This document shows, piece after piece, positions 1 to 7,354 of a stretch of DNA of 64,000 nucleotides (its first letter is position 1; the number at the start of each line of letters is the position of its first letter). The translations under genes and the position numbers were made by a program. Origin of the DNA: an uncultured Candidatus Entotheonella sp. (GTDB lineage Bacteria > Tectomicrobia > Entotheonellia > Entotheonellales > Entotheonellaceae). The notes under the pieces were generated by a model. That model was not told the origin of the DNA, ran no database searches, and worked only from the letters and a program-made list of their open reading frames with translations. The stretch is taken from the NCBI GenBank assembly GCA_951828535.1, contig OX639990.1:3335300-3399299 (forward strand), in the 5' to 3' direction.

Positions 1-2
1 CC

Positions 3-479
3 GAAATTCTCCTCATGGACGAGGCCTTCAGCGCCCTTGATCCGCTCATCCGCAGTAGCATGCAGGACCGCCTTCTGGAACTGCAGGCCAAGCTCAACAA
101 GACCATCGTCTTCATCACGCACGATCTCGATGAAGCCCTGAAGCTGGGCGACACCATCGCCATTCTCAACGACGGCATGGTGGTGCAGGCGGGCGATCCG
201 CAGGACATCATCATGCATCCGGCGAACGACTACATCCAGAATTTCGTGCAGGACATTAACCGCGCGCGGGTGATCCGGGCGCGTTCGGTCATGGAGCCCG
301 TTGCGGCAGCCAACGGCGCCAACCTGCAGGCCGAGGTGACCGCAAACGACACTCTGGAAACCGTGCTCGCCGCCATGCAGGGCAATCCCGACGGCTGCGT
401 CGGCGTGACCCAGGACGGGCTGACGGTGGGCACCATCACGGCCCGCAGAATGCTGGAAGTGCTGCCGCCGCAGCGATGA
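3..479 (+). CDS. ABC transporter ATP-binding protein, ProV-like (5' truncated by window)
   Basis: C-terminal 158 residues of an ABC ATPase whose start lies before the window. The first codons encode the Walker B/D-loop [13 protein letters not shown], and FITHDLDEA is the switch-histidine region. After the nucleotide-binding domain come about 60 residues (SVMEPV... to [14 protein letters not shown]) resembling a single CBS-type regulatory module, as in ProV/OpuAA glycine betaine or proline importers. It would energise an inner-membrane osmoprotectant permease, probably encoded upstream. It ends TGA at 477-479. The family call is good; the substrate is inferred. Confidence 0.85.
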   Translation, partial: EILLMDEAFSALDPLIRSSMQDRLLELQAKLNKTIVFITHDLDEALKLGDTIAILNDGMVVQAGDPQDIIMHPANDYIQNFVQDINRARVIRARSVMEPVAAANGANLQAEVTANDTLETVLAAMQGNPDGCVGVTQDGLTVGTITARRMLEVLPPQR

Positions 480-800
480 AACCCGGCGGGCCGCCTGACG
501 GTCAGCATCGTTGAACGGGTTACGACCCTTTTCTCCTTTCTGGACGTCATTCTGCTCCTGTTTTTAGGGGCCGGCGACTGTTGTCGCCTTTACGTAGAAC
601 GACATGATCAATCCACCGGCAGTTGAGCCAGTTCGGAACTGGCTGAAGGCGCACGATACCGAGTTGTCGTGAAGCCCCCAGCAAGCAGAACACGCTGCAC
701 GGTGAAACCTCGCCTCAGGTACGGCCCAACACACCCGCCGCAACGACAGCAAAATTCATTCGCTGATCTTAACTGCCAAACCCCCAAAAGATCCGGCCTA
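480..800. other. Gene-free stretch
   Basis: About 320 bases between the ABC ATPase and the toxin-antitoxin promoter. Only short overlapping open frames without convincing ribosome sites or recognisable products are seen. Composition becomes AT-richer toward the right, entering the accessory region. Confidence 0.5.
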
Positions 801-829
801 TTGATACATATAACTTCCAGGGTTATAAT
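801..829 (+). promoter_or_regulatory. Near-consensus sigma70 promoter with overlapping operator palindrome
   Basis: TTGATA (801-806), 17-bp spacer, TATAAT (824-829). An inverted repeat TATAAC / GTTATA (809-814 and 822-827, 7-bp spacer) overlaps the spacer and -10, a typical placement for autoregulation by the antitoxin. The -10 ends five bases before the ATG at 835, so the message would be nearly leaderless if that is the true start. Confidence 0.75.
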
Positions 830-834
830 TAGCA

Positions 835-1192
835 ATGTACGCAATAATCTCTCATGAGCGGCCTGACGGATCTTGCCCATATGAAGAGTATGTGAAGGAC
901 GTTTATTACTCGGGGAGGAAACGTGACGCTGCGAAAATTAGAGCTTTCGTAGAACGTCTTGGGCAATCAGGCTCTCAACGGCTCACTACAATGCAGTGGG
1001 CGGAAAAGATGAATGACGTGTGGCAACTCCGACCCGGTCATCATCGCATTTTTTTTCTGGCACGCCCAGGCCGGGCAATATGTCCTGCTGAATGGTTTCC
1101 GGAAAAAGTCGAACAAGACCCCACGTAAAGAGCTGACCAGAGCTGAAACTCTACGAGGTGAACATCTTGACACATCAGGAGATGGCTCATGA
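835..1192 (+). pseudogene. HigB-like (phage Gp49-like) toxin, frame broken in a T8 run
   Basis: The open frame from 835 runs as a RelE/HigB-2-type RNase toxin up to LRPGHHRIFF, then leaves the family sequence at eight consecutive T (1050-1057) and stops at 1128. Removing one T restores FWHAQAGQYVLLNGF, RKKSNKTPRKEL and a stop at 1190-1192, giving 118 residues, the usual length. The restored stop overlaps the antitoxin start as ATGA (1189-1192), the normal toxin-antitoxin coupling, so the restored frame is the ancestral one. Causes could be a real frameshift, transcriptional slippage on the T8 run, or a sequencing error. Expected role: ribosome-dependent mRNA cleavage, neutralised by the next gene. 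Confidence 0.8.
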
Positions 1193-1647
1193 AGCGCCAC
1201 TACCTTCAGGACAGTCACACTTTGTGGCTACAAGACATCGAGTATCGGGGAGAGTTCGGGTCTGAGAGCGCCAAGCTAGAGGTCGCAGCGGCGCTGGCTG
1301 CTGCACGGGAAACTGCCGGTATCACTCAGGCCGCACTGGCGGAGCAAGCTGGCGTGTCTCAGGCGTACATCGCAAAGCTGGAGAAAGGCGACGCAAATCC
1401 CACTGTGGGGAACGTCGGCCGATTGCTCGCATACATGTGGTATAGACCCTCTATCAGTCTGACCCCCATGGAGGCACCTAGTCCTTTCGAATCGGTTTTC
1501 ATAGAGAATCAAAGCGCCTCGGATTTTTCGGACTTTGACATGACCCACTCTCACTCTGACAACTTACGGACTACCTTTTCAAGTTCATTGGTCGAGAGGC
1601 CGGCGTCAGAGGAAGCCGTCGAATATGGGGAACCAGCATGGAGGTAG
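1189..1647 (+). CDS. HigA-like XRE-family antitoxin
   Basis: 152 residues with a helix-turn-helix around residues 35-85: AAARETAGITQAALAEQAG, VSQAYIAKLEKG, NPTVGNVGRLLAY. This is the XRE fold of HigA-2-type antitoxins, which bind the toxin and repress their own promoter. Its ATG overlaps the restored toxin stop, supporting translational coupling. The normal antitoxin ends shortly after the HTH; here about 65 low-complexity Ser/Asp-rich residues follow, which may reflect tail extension by frame drift. It overlaps the following gene by 10 bases. The palindrome at 809-827 is the likely operator. Confidence 0.8.
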   Translation: MKRHYLQDSHTLWLQDIEYRGEFGSESAKLEVAAALAAARETAGITQAALAEQAGVSQAYIAKLEKGDANPTVGNVGRLLAYMWYRPSISLTPMEAPSPFESVFIENQSASDFSDFDMTHSHSDNLRTTFSSSLVERPASEEAVEYGEPAWR

Positions 1648-2048
1648 AATGGCTGATTCTGGCAGATGCTGCGCAAGTGACCTCGAACAAACTTTATCTC
1701 CTCGGGGGTGGCTGGGACCGGCTTGTTATTGCAAGAACATTTCCTGTCACACATCAGATGGCTGTTGCGACAGCATTTCGAGTTTCGTGGAATGAGACCA
1801 ACCAGGAGCATGATTTCGAGATTGAAGTCATCAATGCCGATGGTGCTGGAGTTGCCAAGCTGGCTGGCCAATTTGAAGTCGGCAGACCGCCTGGAATTCC
1901 ACCGGGACAGGATCAACGGACGCAGATCGCGGTGAACTTAGGACTACCACTTAAACATCCCGGTACGTACGAGGTGGTAGCACGGCTCAATGGCGAGGAG
2001 AGTCGTCGCTTTCCGTTTAATGTTGTCGCTCATCCCAATCTTTCTTAG
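1638..2048 (+). CDS. DUF6941-like protein
   Basis: 136 residues, start ATG 1638. Begins MEVEWLILADAAQ, then NKLYLLGGGWDRL, WNETNQEHDFEIEV and FEVGRPPGIPPGQDQR, the pattern I associate with the small uncharacterised DUF6941 family (beta-rich, about 130-140 residues). No signal peptide or membrane segment. Composition is AT-richer than the flanking metabolic genes, as in the adjacent toxin-antitoxin pair, suggesting arrival with the same accessory segment. Function unknown; the family assignment is from memory of conserved motifs. Confidence 0.65.
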   Translation: MEVEWLILADAAQVTSNKLYLLGGGWDRLVIARTFPVTHQMAVATAFRVSWNETNQEHDFEIEVINADGAGVAKLAGQFEVGRPPGIPPGQDQRTQIAVNLGLPLKHPGTYEVVARLNGEESRRFPFNVVAHPNLS

Positions 2049-2176
2049 CGGAGCGCATAGGGGCTTTGCTGCAAAAGACTGCGGAGAGCTTGTTTGTCCA
2101 TTCTCAGTGGACTTCGTAACTGCGAACGTCTTGGCACCTGAGTAGTGTGGGTAAATTTGGCTGCTTGGAGGATTCG

Positions 2177-2427
2177 ATGCAGGTCAACATGCATAAGGCA
2201 AATCCCAACTCTCGAGGCTGGGTAAACTGGCCTGGAAGGGCGAGGAAATCGTGATCGCCAAGGCCGGCGAGCCCTATCTGCGGCTGGAGCCGTATCGCAG
2301 GGGTAGGCAAGAACGGACACCGGGCGGGCTGGAAGGGCAGTTCCGGATGTCCCCGGACTTCGAAGAGGAAGACGAAGAACTAATCGAGGCGATTGAGAAG
2401 TCGAAGATTTTCCCGGATGAGGATTGA
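2177..2427 (+). pseudogene. Phd/YefM-like antitoxin remnant (one-base deletion)
   Basis: ATG 2177 opens MQVNMHKA and then shifts. Adding one A to the AAA at about 2200-2202 restores KSQLSRLGKLAWKGEEIVI and AKAGEPYLRLEPY, ending PDED at the TGA 2425-2427. This is the N-terminal DNA-binding fold and C-terminal toxin-binding tail of a Phd/YefM antitoxin of about 83 residues. The start is preceded by GGAG. It lies 2 bases before the start of the degraded PIN toxin, the usual antitoxin-toxin order. Confidence 0.75.
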
Positions 2428-2429
2428 CT

Positions 2430-2749
2430 GTGCCTCGCCTGCTGCTGGATACCCGCGCATTCGTGGTGGCTATCCGACTTTTCGAAGCTGGCTGTGGGCG
2501 CGTACGCCGCTATCGCCGATCCGCGCAACGATGTTTTCGTCAGCGCCATCACGGGATGGGAAATTGCAGTCAATCGGGCAAGGGGACGGATAACCGCGCC
2601 AGAAAATTTGTCAGCCATCGCTGAAGAAAAAGGGGTTCACGCATTTGCCGCTGACCTTTCATCACGCGGAACAGGCGGAAAATCATCCGGCCCGCCTCTC
2701 GGATATGACCGCGATTCAACCCCGGTTCCCCCTTCGCTAGGCTTCTGAT
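2430..2749 (+). pseudogene. VapC-like PIN-domain toxin remnant (two frameshifts, truncated)
   Basis: GTG 2430 starts VPRLLLDTRAF, the first PIN motif with its catalytic Asp. The frame then breaks at GTGGTGG; the next frame reads WWLSDFSKLAVGAYAAIADP and DVFVSAITGWEIAV. A second shift at GGGG (about 2632-2635) leads to FTHLPLTFHHAEQAE. After that the expected DPFDRMLIAQ region with the last acidic residues is missing. Three separate lesions in this and the preceding gene make a functional VapC unlikely. Confidence 0.75.
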
Positions 2750-2784
2750 ACCACCCTGAATTCACTTTAGGATGAGGACACAAT

Positions 2785-3657
2785 ATGATCAGCCGCCAAA
2801 TGTTCGGTCGTACCGGACACCTCAGCAGCCGCGTGATCTTCGGCGCCGCCGCCTTTAGCCGAGTCTCTCAGGATGAGGCCGACCGCACCCTCGAGGTGCT
2901 GTTGGAGCACGGCGTCAACCACATTGACACCGCCGCGCGCTACGGCGACTCCGAGCTGCGCATCGGCAAATGGATGGCGCGGCACCGGCAGGACTTCTTT
3001 CTGGCCACCAAGACGAGAGAACGCGGCTACCAGGCGGCGTGGGACGACCTGCGGCGCTCCCTGGACCGGTTGCAGGTGGATGCCGTGGACCTGTGGCAGT
3101 TTCACAATCTCGTCGACGCGCAGGAATGGGACATCGCCATGGGGCCGGACGGCGTGCTCGCCGCCGCCGTCGAGGCGAGAGAGCAGGGCCTGATCCGCTT
3201 CATCGGCGTCACCGGCCACGGCTTGCCGATCCCGTCCATGCACCGGCGCAGCCTCGAGCGGTTTGCCTTCGATTCGGTACTGCTGCCGTACAACGTCACC
3301 ATGATGCGGACTCCGCAGTACGCCGCGGACGTGGCGGCGTTGCTGAAAGTGTGCGCCGACAGGGGCGTTGCGGTGCAGACGATCAAGTCCCTGGCCGTTG
3401 GGCCCTGGGATGGGCCGCCGACACACAGCACCTGGTACGAGCCGCTGGAGGAGCAGGCGGACATCGACGCCGCGGTGCATTGGGTGCTCGGCTGCCCCGA
3501 CGTGTTTCTCAATACCGCAGGCGACATTCATCTCTTACCGCGCGTGTTGGAGGCAGCCGGCCGCTTTGAGTGCCGGCCGTCCGAGGAGGAGATGCAGGCC
3601 GCGGTGGACCGCTGCGGCATGGTGGCCCTGTTCACCGAGGAACGCAGCGGGCCCTAG
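2785..3657 (+). CDS. Aldo/keto reductase
   Basis: 290 residues; a cytoplasmic NAD(P)H-dependent carbonyl reductase of the AKR (beta/alpha)8 barrel family. The catalytic tetrad is visible: Asp48 and Tyr53 in [12 protein letters not shown], Lys76 in LATKTRERG and His107 in WQFHNL. Length is slightly short of the usual 300-330. Start ATG 2785 follows AGGATGAGGAC. It converges on the LLM gene to its right. Some members of this branch carry a C-terminal Fe-S segment; the tail here has only an isolated Cys (near DRCGM), so no cluster is predicted. Substrate unknown. Confidence 0.9.
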   Translation: MISRQMFGRTGHLSSRVIFGAAAFSRVSQDEADRTLEVLLEHGVNHIDTAARYGDSELRIGKWMARHRQDFFLATKTRERGYQAAWDDLRRSLDRLQVDAVDLWQFHNLVDAQEWDIAMGPDGVLAAAVEAREQGLIRFIGVTGHGLPIPSMHRRSLERFAFDSVLLPYNVTMMRTPQYAADVAALLKVCADRGVAVQTIKSLAVGPWDGPPTHSTWYEPLEEQADIDAAVHWVLGCPDVFLNTAGDIHLLPRVLEAAGRFECRPSEEEMQAAVDRCGMVALFTEERSGP

Positions 3658-3677
3658 CGCCAAGATGTTCCTGGCGA

Positions 3678-4679
3678 TTACACCAACGGAAACACCGAGT
3701 CGCCGAGGGTGCGGATGAGGGCTTGGCGTGCTTCCACAAAGCCGGTGAACAGGATGTTCGGTATCCCCGCCTCACCGACCCGCCGAATCTGCGCAGCGCA
3801 TTCCTGCGGCGTTCCCAGAATGGCAAAGCGCTGGGCCATGTACTCCAGAAACTCCGGGTCGGCGATCAATTGGGCGTTCGGCGATTCCCCGTGCGCCTCG
3901 TGCTGGTGCGGCTGATAGCCTTGCTGGACGCGCCGGATGGCGTCGTGAAATGCCGGCGGCACCTGCTTTCCCGCCAGCGTGAAGCGAAACGCGTGGTGCG
4001 CCGTCGAGGCGAGTTCCATGCGGATCTCTCGGATCAGGGCGTCGCGGTCCTGACCGACGTTGACGCGCGCCATGGCCCAGATGTCGAGGTCCCGCAGGCT
4101 GCGCCCGGCCCGCTCGGCACCGCGCCGCAGATGCTCCAGGCACAGGGCCACGTTCTCCGGTTCCAGACCCAGCCCGCAAATCACGCCGTCCGCCACCTCG
4201 CCTGCCAATTCCAGCGTTTTCGGACCCTCCGCCGCAATGTACACCGGCACCGGGTGGGGCACCCACTGGGTGTGGATGTCCCGCCCCTGCCACGCCGCAT
4301 GGTCGCCGCGCAGCAGCGCCTGCATGGTCTCGATGGCGGCCCGCATCCCCGCCAGATTGAACGGCTTCTCGCCCAGGTTCAGAATGGCGCTGTCCCCCGA
4401 CCCCATGCCGAACAGGCAGCGCCCGTCGCCAATCTCATTCAACGTCGCAATCGCGCTGGCCGCCACCGCCGGATGCCGGGTTATCGGATTGGTCACCGTC
4501 GGCCCCACCCGCACCCGCGACGTCTGACTCAGAATCATCGCCGCGGTCACGTACACCTCCCGGAACACCGACTGCGAATCCGCCACCCCGACCAGATCAA
4601 ACCCTGCCGCCTCCGCCAGCCGTGCGTTTGCCGCCGCGCCGGCCACGCTGCGAGGTATTTCGATGATGCCGAATTTCAT
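3678..4679 (-). CDS. LLM-class flavin/F420-dependent oxidoreductase
   Basis: About 333 residues of the bacterial luciferase-like TIM barrel. Start chosen at MKFGIIEIPRS (4679); an upstream ATG at 4694 would add METVP. Typical features: FDLVGVADSQ, RVRVGPTVTNPITRHP, FGMGSGDSA, and a C-terminal TPQECAAQIRRVGEAGI segment. Such enzymes use F420 or FMN for hydride transfer or monooxygenation; the substrate cannot be inferred. One of four LLM genes in this window. Convergent with the aldo/keto reductase. Confidence 0.88.
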   Translation of the reverse strand: MKFGIIEIPRSVAGAAANARLAEAAGFDLVGVADSQSVFREVYVTAAMILSQTSRVRVGPTVTNPITRHPAVAASAIATLNEIGDGRCLFGMGSGDSAILNLGEKPFNLAGMRAAIETMQALLRGDHAAWQGRDIHTQWVPHPVPVYIAAEGPKTLELAGEVADGVICGLGLEPENVALCLEHLRRGAERAGRSLRDLDIWAMARVNVGQDRDALIREIRMELASTAHHAFRFTLAGKQVPPAFHDAIRRVQQGYQPHQHEAHGESPNAQLIADPEFLEYMAQRFAILGTPQECAAQIRRVGEAGIPNILFTGFVEARQALIRTLGDSVFPLV

Positions 4680-4697
4680 GGGTACCGTTTCCATGGT

Positions 4698-5198
4698 GTG
4701 TTATCCGCTCCCGGCCCAACGTTCGCACCAGACGCCGGTGAGGGCACGAGGGATAGGGATATCTGGCGCCTGCTGACCGATAAGGTAATCTATCGGGTGG
4801 TGACTGTGGTCGTCATGTTTTTCATGGTGCAGGTCCTGATCAGTCTTTACCAGTACAACAGGAGGTTGGCGGCCTTTTGGGAATCCCGGGCCGCCGCGGT
4901 CGAAATTTCGCAGCCGTTCGGGAACGGCGAGCGCTTGGCGTGCGGCCATCTGGTTCAAGCGGTGCCGCCCGATTCTGTCAACTTCAGACCGATGCCAAAA
5001 CCAGCCGCCTTAGATCCCGGTGAACCGGTTAATCCATCCCTGGTTGGACCGAGCGACCTCCCTAATATGGACCACACTTCCTCACGGTTGGGACGAAGGT
5101 CTTCTGGTATCAAACCCGACAGCCTGTTAATAGAGGTATTGACCACCGTTGACGTGGAGCGTTTGGCCAGTTATATGGTGAGATTCATCAGAGGCTAA
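4698..5198 (+). CDS. Putative small membrane protein (uncertain, possibly decayed)
   Basis: A long open frame crosses this region. From a possible GTG at 4698 it reads a hydrophilic N-terminus, then DIWRLLTDKVIYR followed by a hydrophobic stretch VVTVVVMFFMVQVLISLY and QYNRRLAAFWESRAAAVEI. A single membrane helix followed by a polar, apparently conserved-looking juxtamembrane segment is unlike a GC-driven shadow frame. No good ribosome site is visible. The 3' end overlaps the SDR gene on the other strand, so the true C-terminus may be near 5050. No family recognised. Confidence 0.35.
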   Translation: MLSAPGPTFAPDAGEGTRDRDIWRLLTDKVIYRVVTVVVMFFMVQVLISLYQYNRRLAAFWESRAAAVEISQPFGNGERLACGHLVQAVPPDSVNFRPMPKPAALDPGEPVNPSLVGPSDLPNMDHTSSRLGRRSSGIKPDSLLIEVLTTVDVERLASYMVRFIRG

Positions 5199-5876
5199 AA
5201 ACACTGCCAGATCTGCGACGTCTTGCGGCATAGCCAGACGCCCGAGCGGCACCTCGCGTCCGACCGCTTGAAGTTCGTCTTCGGACATGCCATAGCGCGG
5301 CTGGGCCGTATCCGTGGTACCGGGGGCAATAGCATTGACCCGGATGCGATACGGGGCCAGCTCGAGGGCGGTGGCACGTGTCAACCCTATCATGCCAGCT
5401 TTGCTGGAGACGTAGTGCACGCCGCGCGGGGAGCTCCGAAAGGCGGCGGCGGAAGCCAGGTTGATGACGGCGCCGTTCTGTCCGCGCGCCGCGATCTGGC
5501 GCGTAACCGCTTGCGTACACAGAAAGGCCCCTTTCAGATTGACGCCGAGCACCTCGTCCCACTGCGCTTCTGTCGTGTCGAAAAAGGCCACCCGAGGGAA
5601 GATACCCGCATTGTTCACCAAAACGTTGACACCGCCAAAGTCCTCACCCGCTGCCACCATGGCGCGGATATCGTCGGCCTGCGCCACACTTCCCGACACC
5701 GTAACGGCGCGTGGGCCGCATTGACGAATGCGCGCCGCAATGTCTTCGGCAGCCGCCTGGTCGTCAAGATAGTTCACCACCACATCCGCACCCTCACGGC
5801 CATAAGCCAGAGCGATAGCCTCGCCAATCCCCTGCTGAGCGCCCGTCACCAGGGCCACCTTACCCGCTAGACGCAT
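5127..5876 (-). CDS. SDR-family NAD(P)-dependent oxidoreductase
   Basis: 249 residues, a classical short-chain dehydrogenase/reductase. TGAQQGIG (11-18) is the nucleotide-binding glycine motif, NNAG sits near residue 90, catalytic Ser in NLASAAAF and Tyr/Lys in YVSSK. The tail SHHITGQTLHVNGGQYLY is typical of FabG-like enzymes. The region VVVNYLDDQ after beta-2 lacks an obvious NAD-type acidic end, so cofactor choice is unclear. Start ATG 5876 is preceded by GGGGAGGAACGCC. Substrate unknown. Confidence 0.92.
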   Translation of the reverse strand: MRLAGKVALVTGAQQGIGEAIALAYGREGADVVVNYLDDQAAAEDIAARIRQCGPRAVTVSGSVAQADDIRAMVAAGEDFGGVNVLVNNAGIFPRVAFFDTTEAQWDEVLGVNLKGAFLCTQAVTRQIAARGQNGAVINLASAAAFRSSPRGVHYVSSKAGMIGLTRATALELAPYRIRVNAIAPGTTDTAQPRYGMSEDELQAVGREVPLGRLAMPQDVADLAVFLASDESHHITGQTLHVNGGQYLY

Positions 5877-5935
5877 GGCGTTCCTCCCCTACCCCCATTG
5901 CTATGATCCCGCCCAATTGAAGCAAGATCGTCCTC

Positions 5936-6430
5936 TTACCCTGTCTCGGTGTTGTAAACCTGCAGGCCCCGCGCTTGGTAATTGGCCAAAGCGTGCGGAT
6001 GATCCCACGAACAGGTGTGCAACCACACCCGTTGCGTTCCCTCTTCCCAGGCCCGCCGTAGCGCCGCGGTCAACAGAGCTCCACCCACGCCACTTCCGAC
6101 AAAAGGCGGCAACAAACCGAACATTGCCACCTCCACCTGGTTCCCCTCCTGTCGCGCCAATTCAAAGTACCCCGCCGGAGTTCCTTGCACGTAGCCAATC
6201 CACGTCTCCAACCCCGGCCCCTCGGCATAGGCTTGCCACTCCTCGTCCGACCAAGGCAAACGGTCCGTCCAGCGCCAGGCCGATCCGACCGTGTGGTAGA
6301 AGAAGCGATTTAAGGCGCCGTACGGAATCTGCGACCGCTCAGCCGCAAAGTCCTCCACCACCCGAGGCGACGGCTGCAACTGTATCGGATCCGTCATTTC
6401 CAAATAATACGTCGTCAAGGTAGCGCCCAT
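5936..6430 (-). CDS. GNAT-family N-acetyltransferase
   Basis: About 164 residues from the ATG at 6430 (MGATLTTYYLEMTDP); the open frame extends upstream, but those residues look non-coding. The acetyl-CoA-binding region is EVAMFGLLPPFVGSGVGGAL, a Q/RxxGxG/A-type loop (GSGVGG), followed by AWEEGTQRVWLHTCSWDH and ANYQARGLQVYNTE, the usual strand order of the GNAT C-terminal half. Predicted cytoplasmic acyltransferase of unknown acceptor. Confidence 0.82.
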   Translation of the reverse strand: MGATLTTYYLEMTDPIQLQPSPRVVEDFAAERSQIPYGALNRFFYHTVGSAWRWTDRLPWSDEEWQAYAEGPGLETWIGYVQGTPAGYFELARQEGNQVEVAMFGLLPPFVGSGVGGALLTAALRRAWEEGTQRVWLHTCSWDHPHALANYQARGLQVYNTETG

Positions 6431-6587
6431 AACCCCCCTCACCCGAAGAAAAACAAACGTTAAGCGATCTGCGAGATGTTGTCGCTGAATTTGGCGCGTT
6501 TCACCATAATCTCCTCGGTTGAGCACCAGAACCTAACCCAGAATTCTGTCAGAATAAACGGTCCAATTTCCGGGAGCGGGTCAGCAG

Positions 6588-6637
6588 TTGGACAGACATG
6601 AACTCATCCTTATACTGTGTTACACTTGTTATGTGTA
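6588..6637 (+). promoter_or_regulatory. Promoter and palindromic operator of the VapBC-like pair
   Basis: TTGGAC (6588-6593), 17-bp spacer, TATACT (6611-6616), immediately followed by the inverted repeat TACAC / GTGTA (6621-6625 and 6633-6637, 7-bp spacer). The palindrome covers the likely transcription start, a sensible site for repression by the ribbon-helix-helix antitoxin encoded 34 bases downstream. Confidence 0.7.
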
Positions 6638-6670
6638 TAGCGAACACAACGGTGACTGGGAGGACGAGAC

Positions 6671-6922
6671 GTGAACATCACGTTGAGCGTCGACGAGGCA
6701 ATCGTCAAGAAGGTACGCAAAATTGCCATTGACAGGGACACAACCCTGAACGCCATGGTGCGCGAGTATCTGATATCCGTTGCGGAAAGCGATGCCGCTG
6801 TCCGCAAGGAGCAGGCCGACAGGCTGATGACGTCCACCGAACGCCTCGCGCGTGACATGGGACCGCGCGCTTGGACCCGGGATGACCTCTATGAGGAAAG
6901 GTTTGCCAAGTATGGCAGATAA
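6671..6922 (+). CDS. VapB-like ribbon-helix-helix antitoxin
   Basis: 83 residues from GTG 6671, preceded by GGGAGG (6658-6663). The N-terminus MNITLSVDEAIVKKVRKIA, then TTLNAMVREYLISVA, matches a ribbon-helix-helix DNA-binding fold; the C-terminal half, ending DLYEERFAKYGR, is charged and should wrap the toxin. It overlaps the PIN toxin start by 11 bases. Expected to neutralise the toxin and repress the promoter at 6588-6637. Unlike the two toxin-antitoxin pairs at 0.8-2.8 kb, this one is intact. Confidence 0.85.
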   Translation: MNITLSVDEAIVKKVRKIAIDRDTTLNAMVREYLISVAESDAAVRKEQADRLMTSTERLARDMGPRAWTRDDLYEERFAKYGR

Positions 6923-7328
6923 GGCGTTTCTGGACACCAACGTTCTGGTATACATGTACGATCTCGGGGACCCTGCAAAACGGACAACCGCTCGGCAGCT
7001 GGTGAGGAGCGGAATCGAACGTGGAACCCTCGTGATATCTGTGCAGGTGCTCGGCGAGTTTTTCTCCACGGTGACGAGGCGCATCCCGAAGCCGCTCTCG
7101 GCCGATGAGGCGGAGGAAGAGATTAACCGAATTACCGTTCTTCCAGTCGTCGGCATCGACGTGGATATTGTTCGGCGGGGCATCTTCACCCACAAGCGAT
7201 ACGGCGTCACGTACTGGGACGCCTTGATCATCGCCACTGCCGAGCGGGCTGGATGCGCGCAGATTTTCTCGGAAGACTTGAATCCTGGCCAATCGTACAA
7301 CGGCATAGTTGTCGAGAACCCCTTCTGA
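6912..7328 (+). CDS. VapC-like PIN-domain ribonuclease toxin
   Basis: 138 residues from ATG 6912, inside the end of the antitoxin gene. The PIN-fold acidic residues are in place: Asp in AFLDTNVLVYMYD, Glu in VQVLGEFF, Asp in TYWDALIIATAE, and SEDLNPGQ near the end. Such toxins cleave tRNA or rRNA in a Mg-dependent manner when released from the antitoxin. Length and order fit type II VapBC. The ATG start is chosen because it overlaps the antitoxin stop and precedes the conserved first Asp by six residues. Confidence 0.9.
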   Translation: MADKAFLDTNVLVYMYDLGDPAKRTTARQLVRSGIERGTLVISVQVLGEFFSTVTRRIPKPLSADEAEEEINRITVLPVVGIDVDIVRRGIFTHKRYGVTYWDALIIATAERAGCAQIFSEDLNPGQSYNGIVVENPF

Positions 7329-7354
7329 ACGTCTGATTGTCCAAAGGCAACATC

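Noticed and set aside
3570-5198. Very long open frame on the plus strand across the LLM gene
   Set aside because: Antisense shadow of GC-rich coding DNA through 4679; only the part after 4698 has protein-like content and is listed separately.
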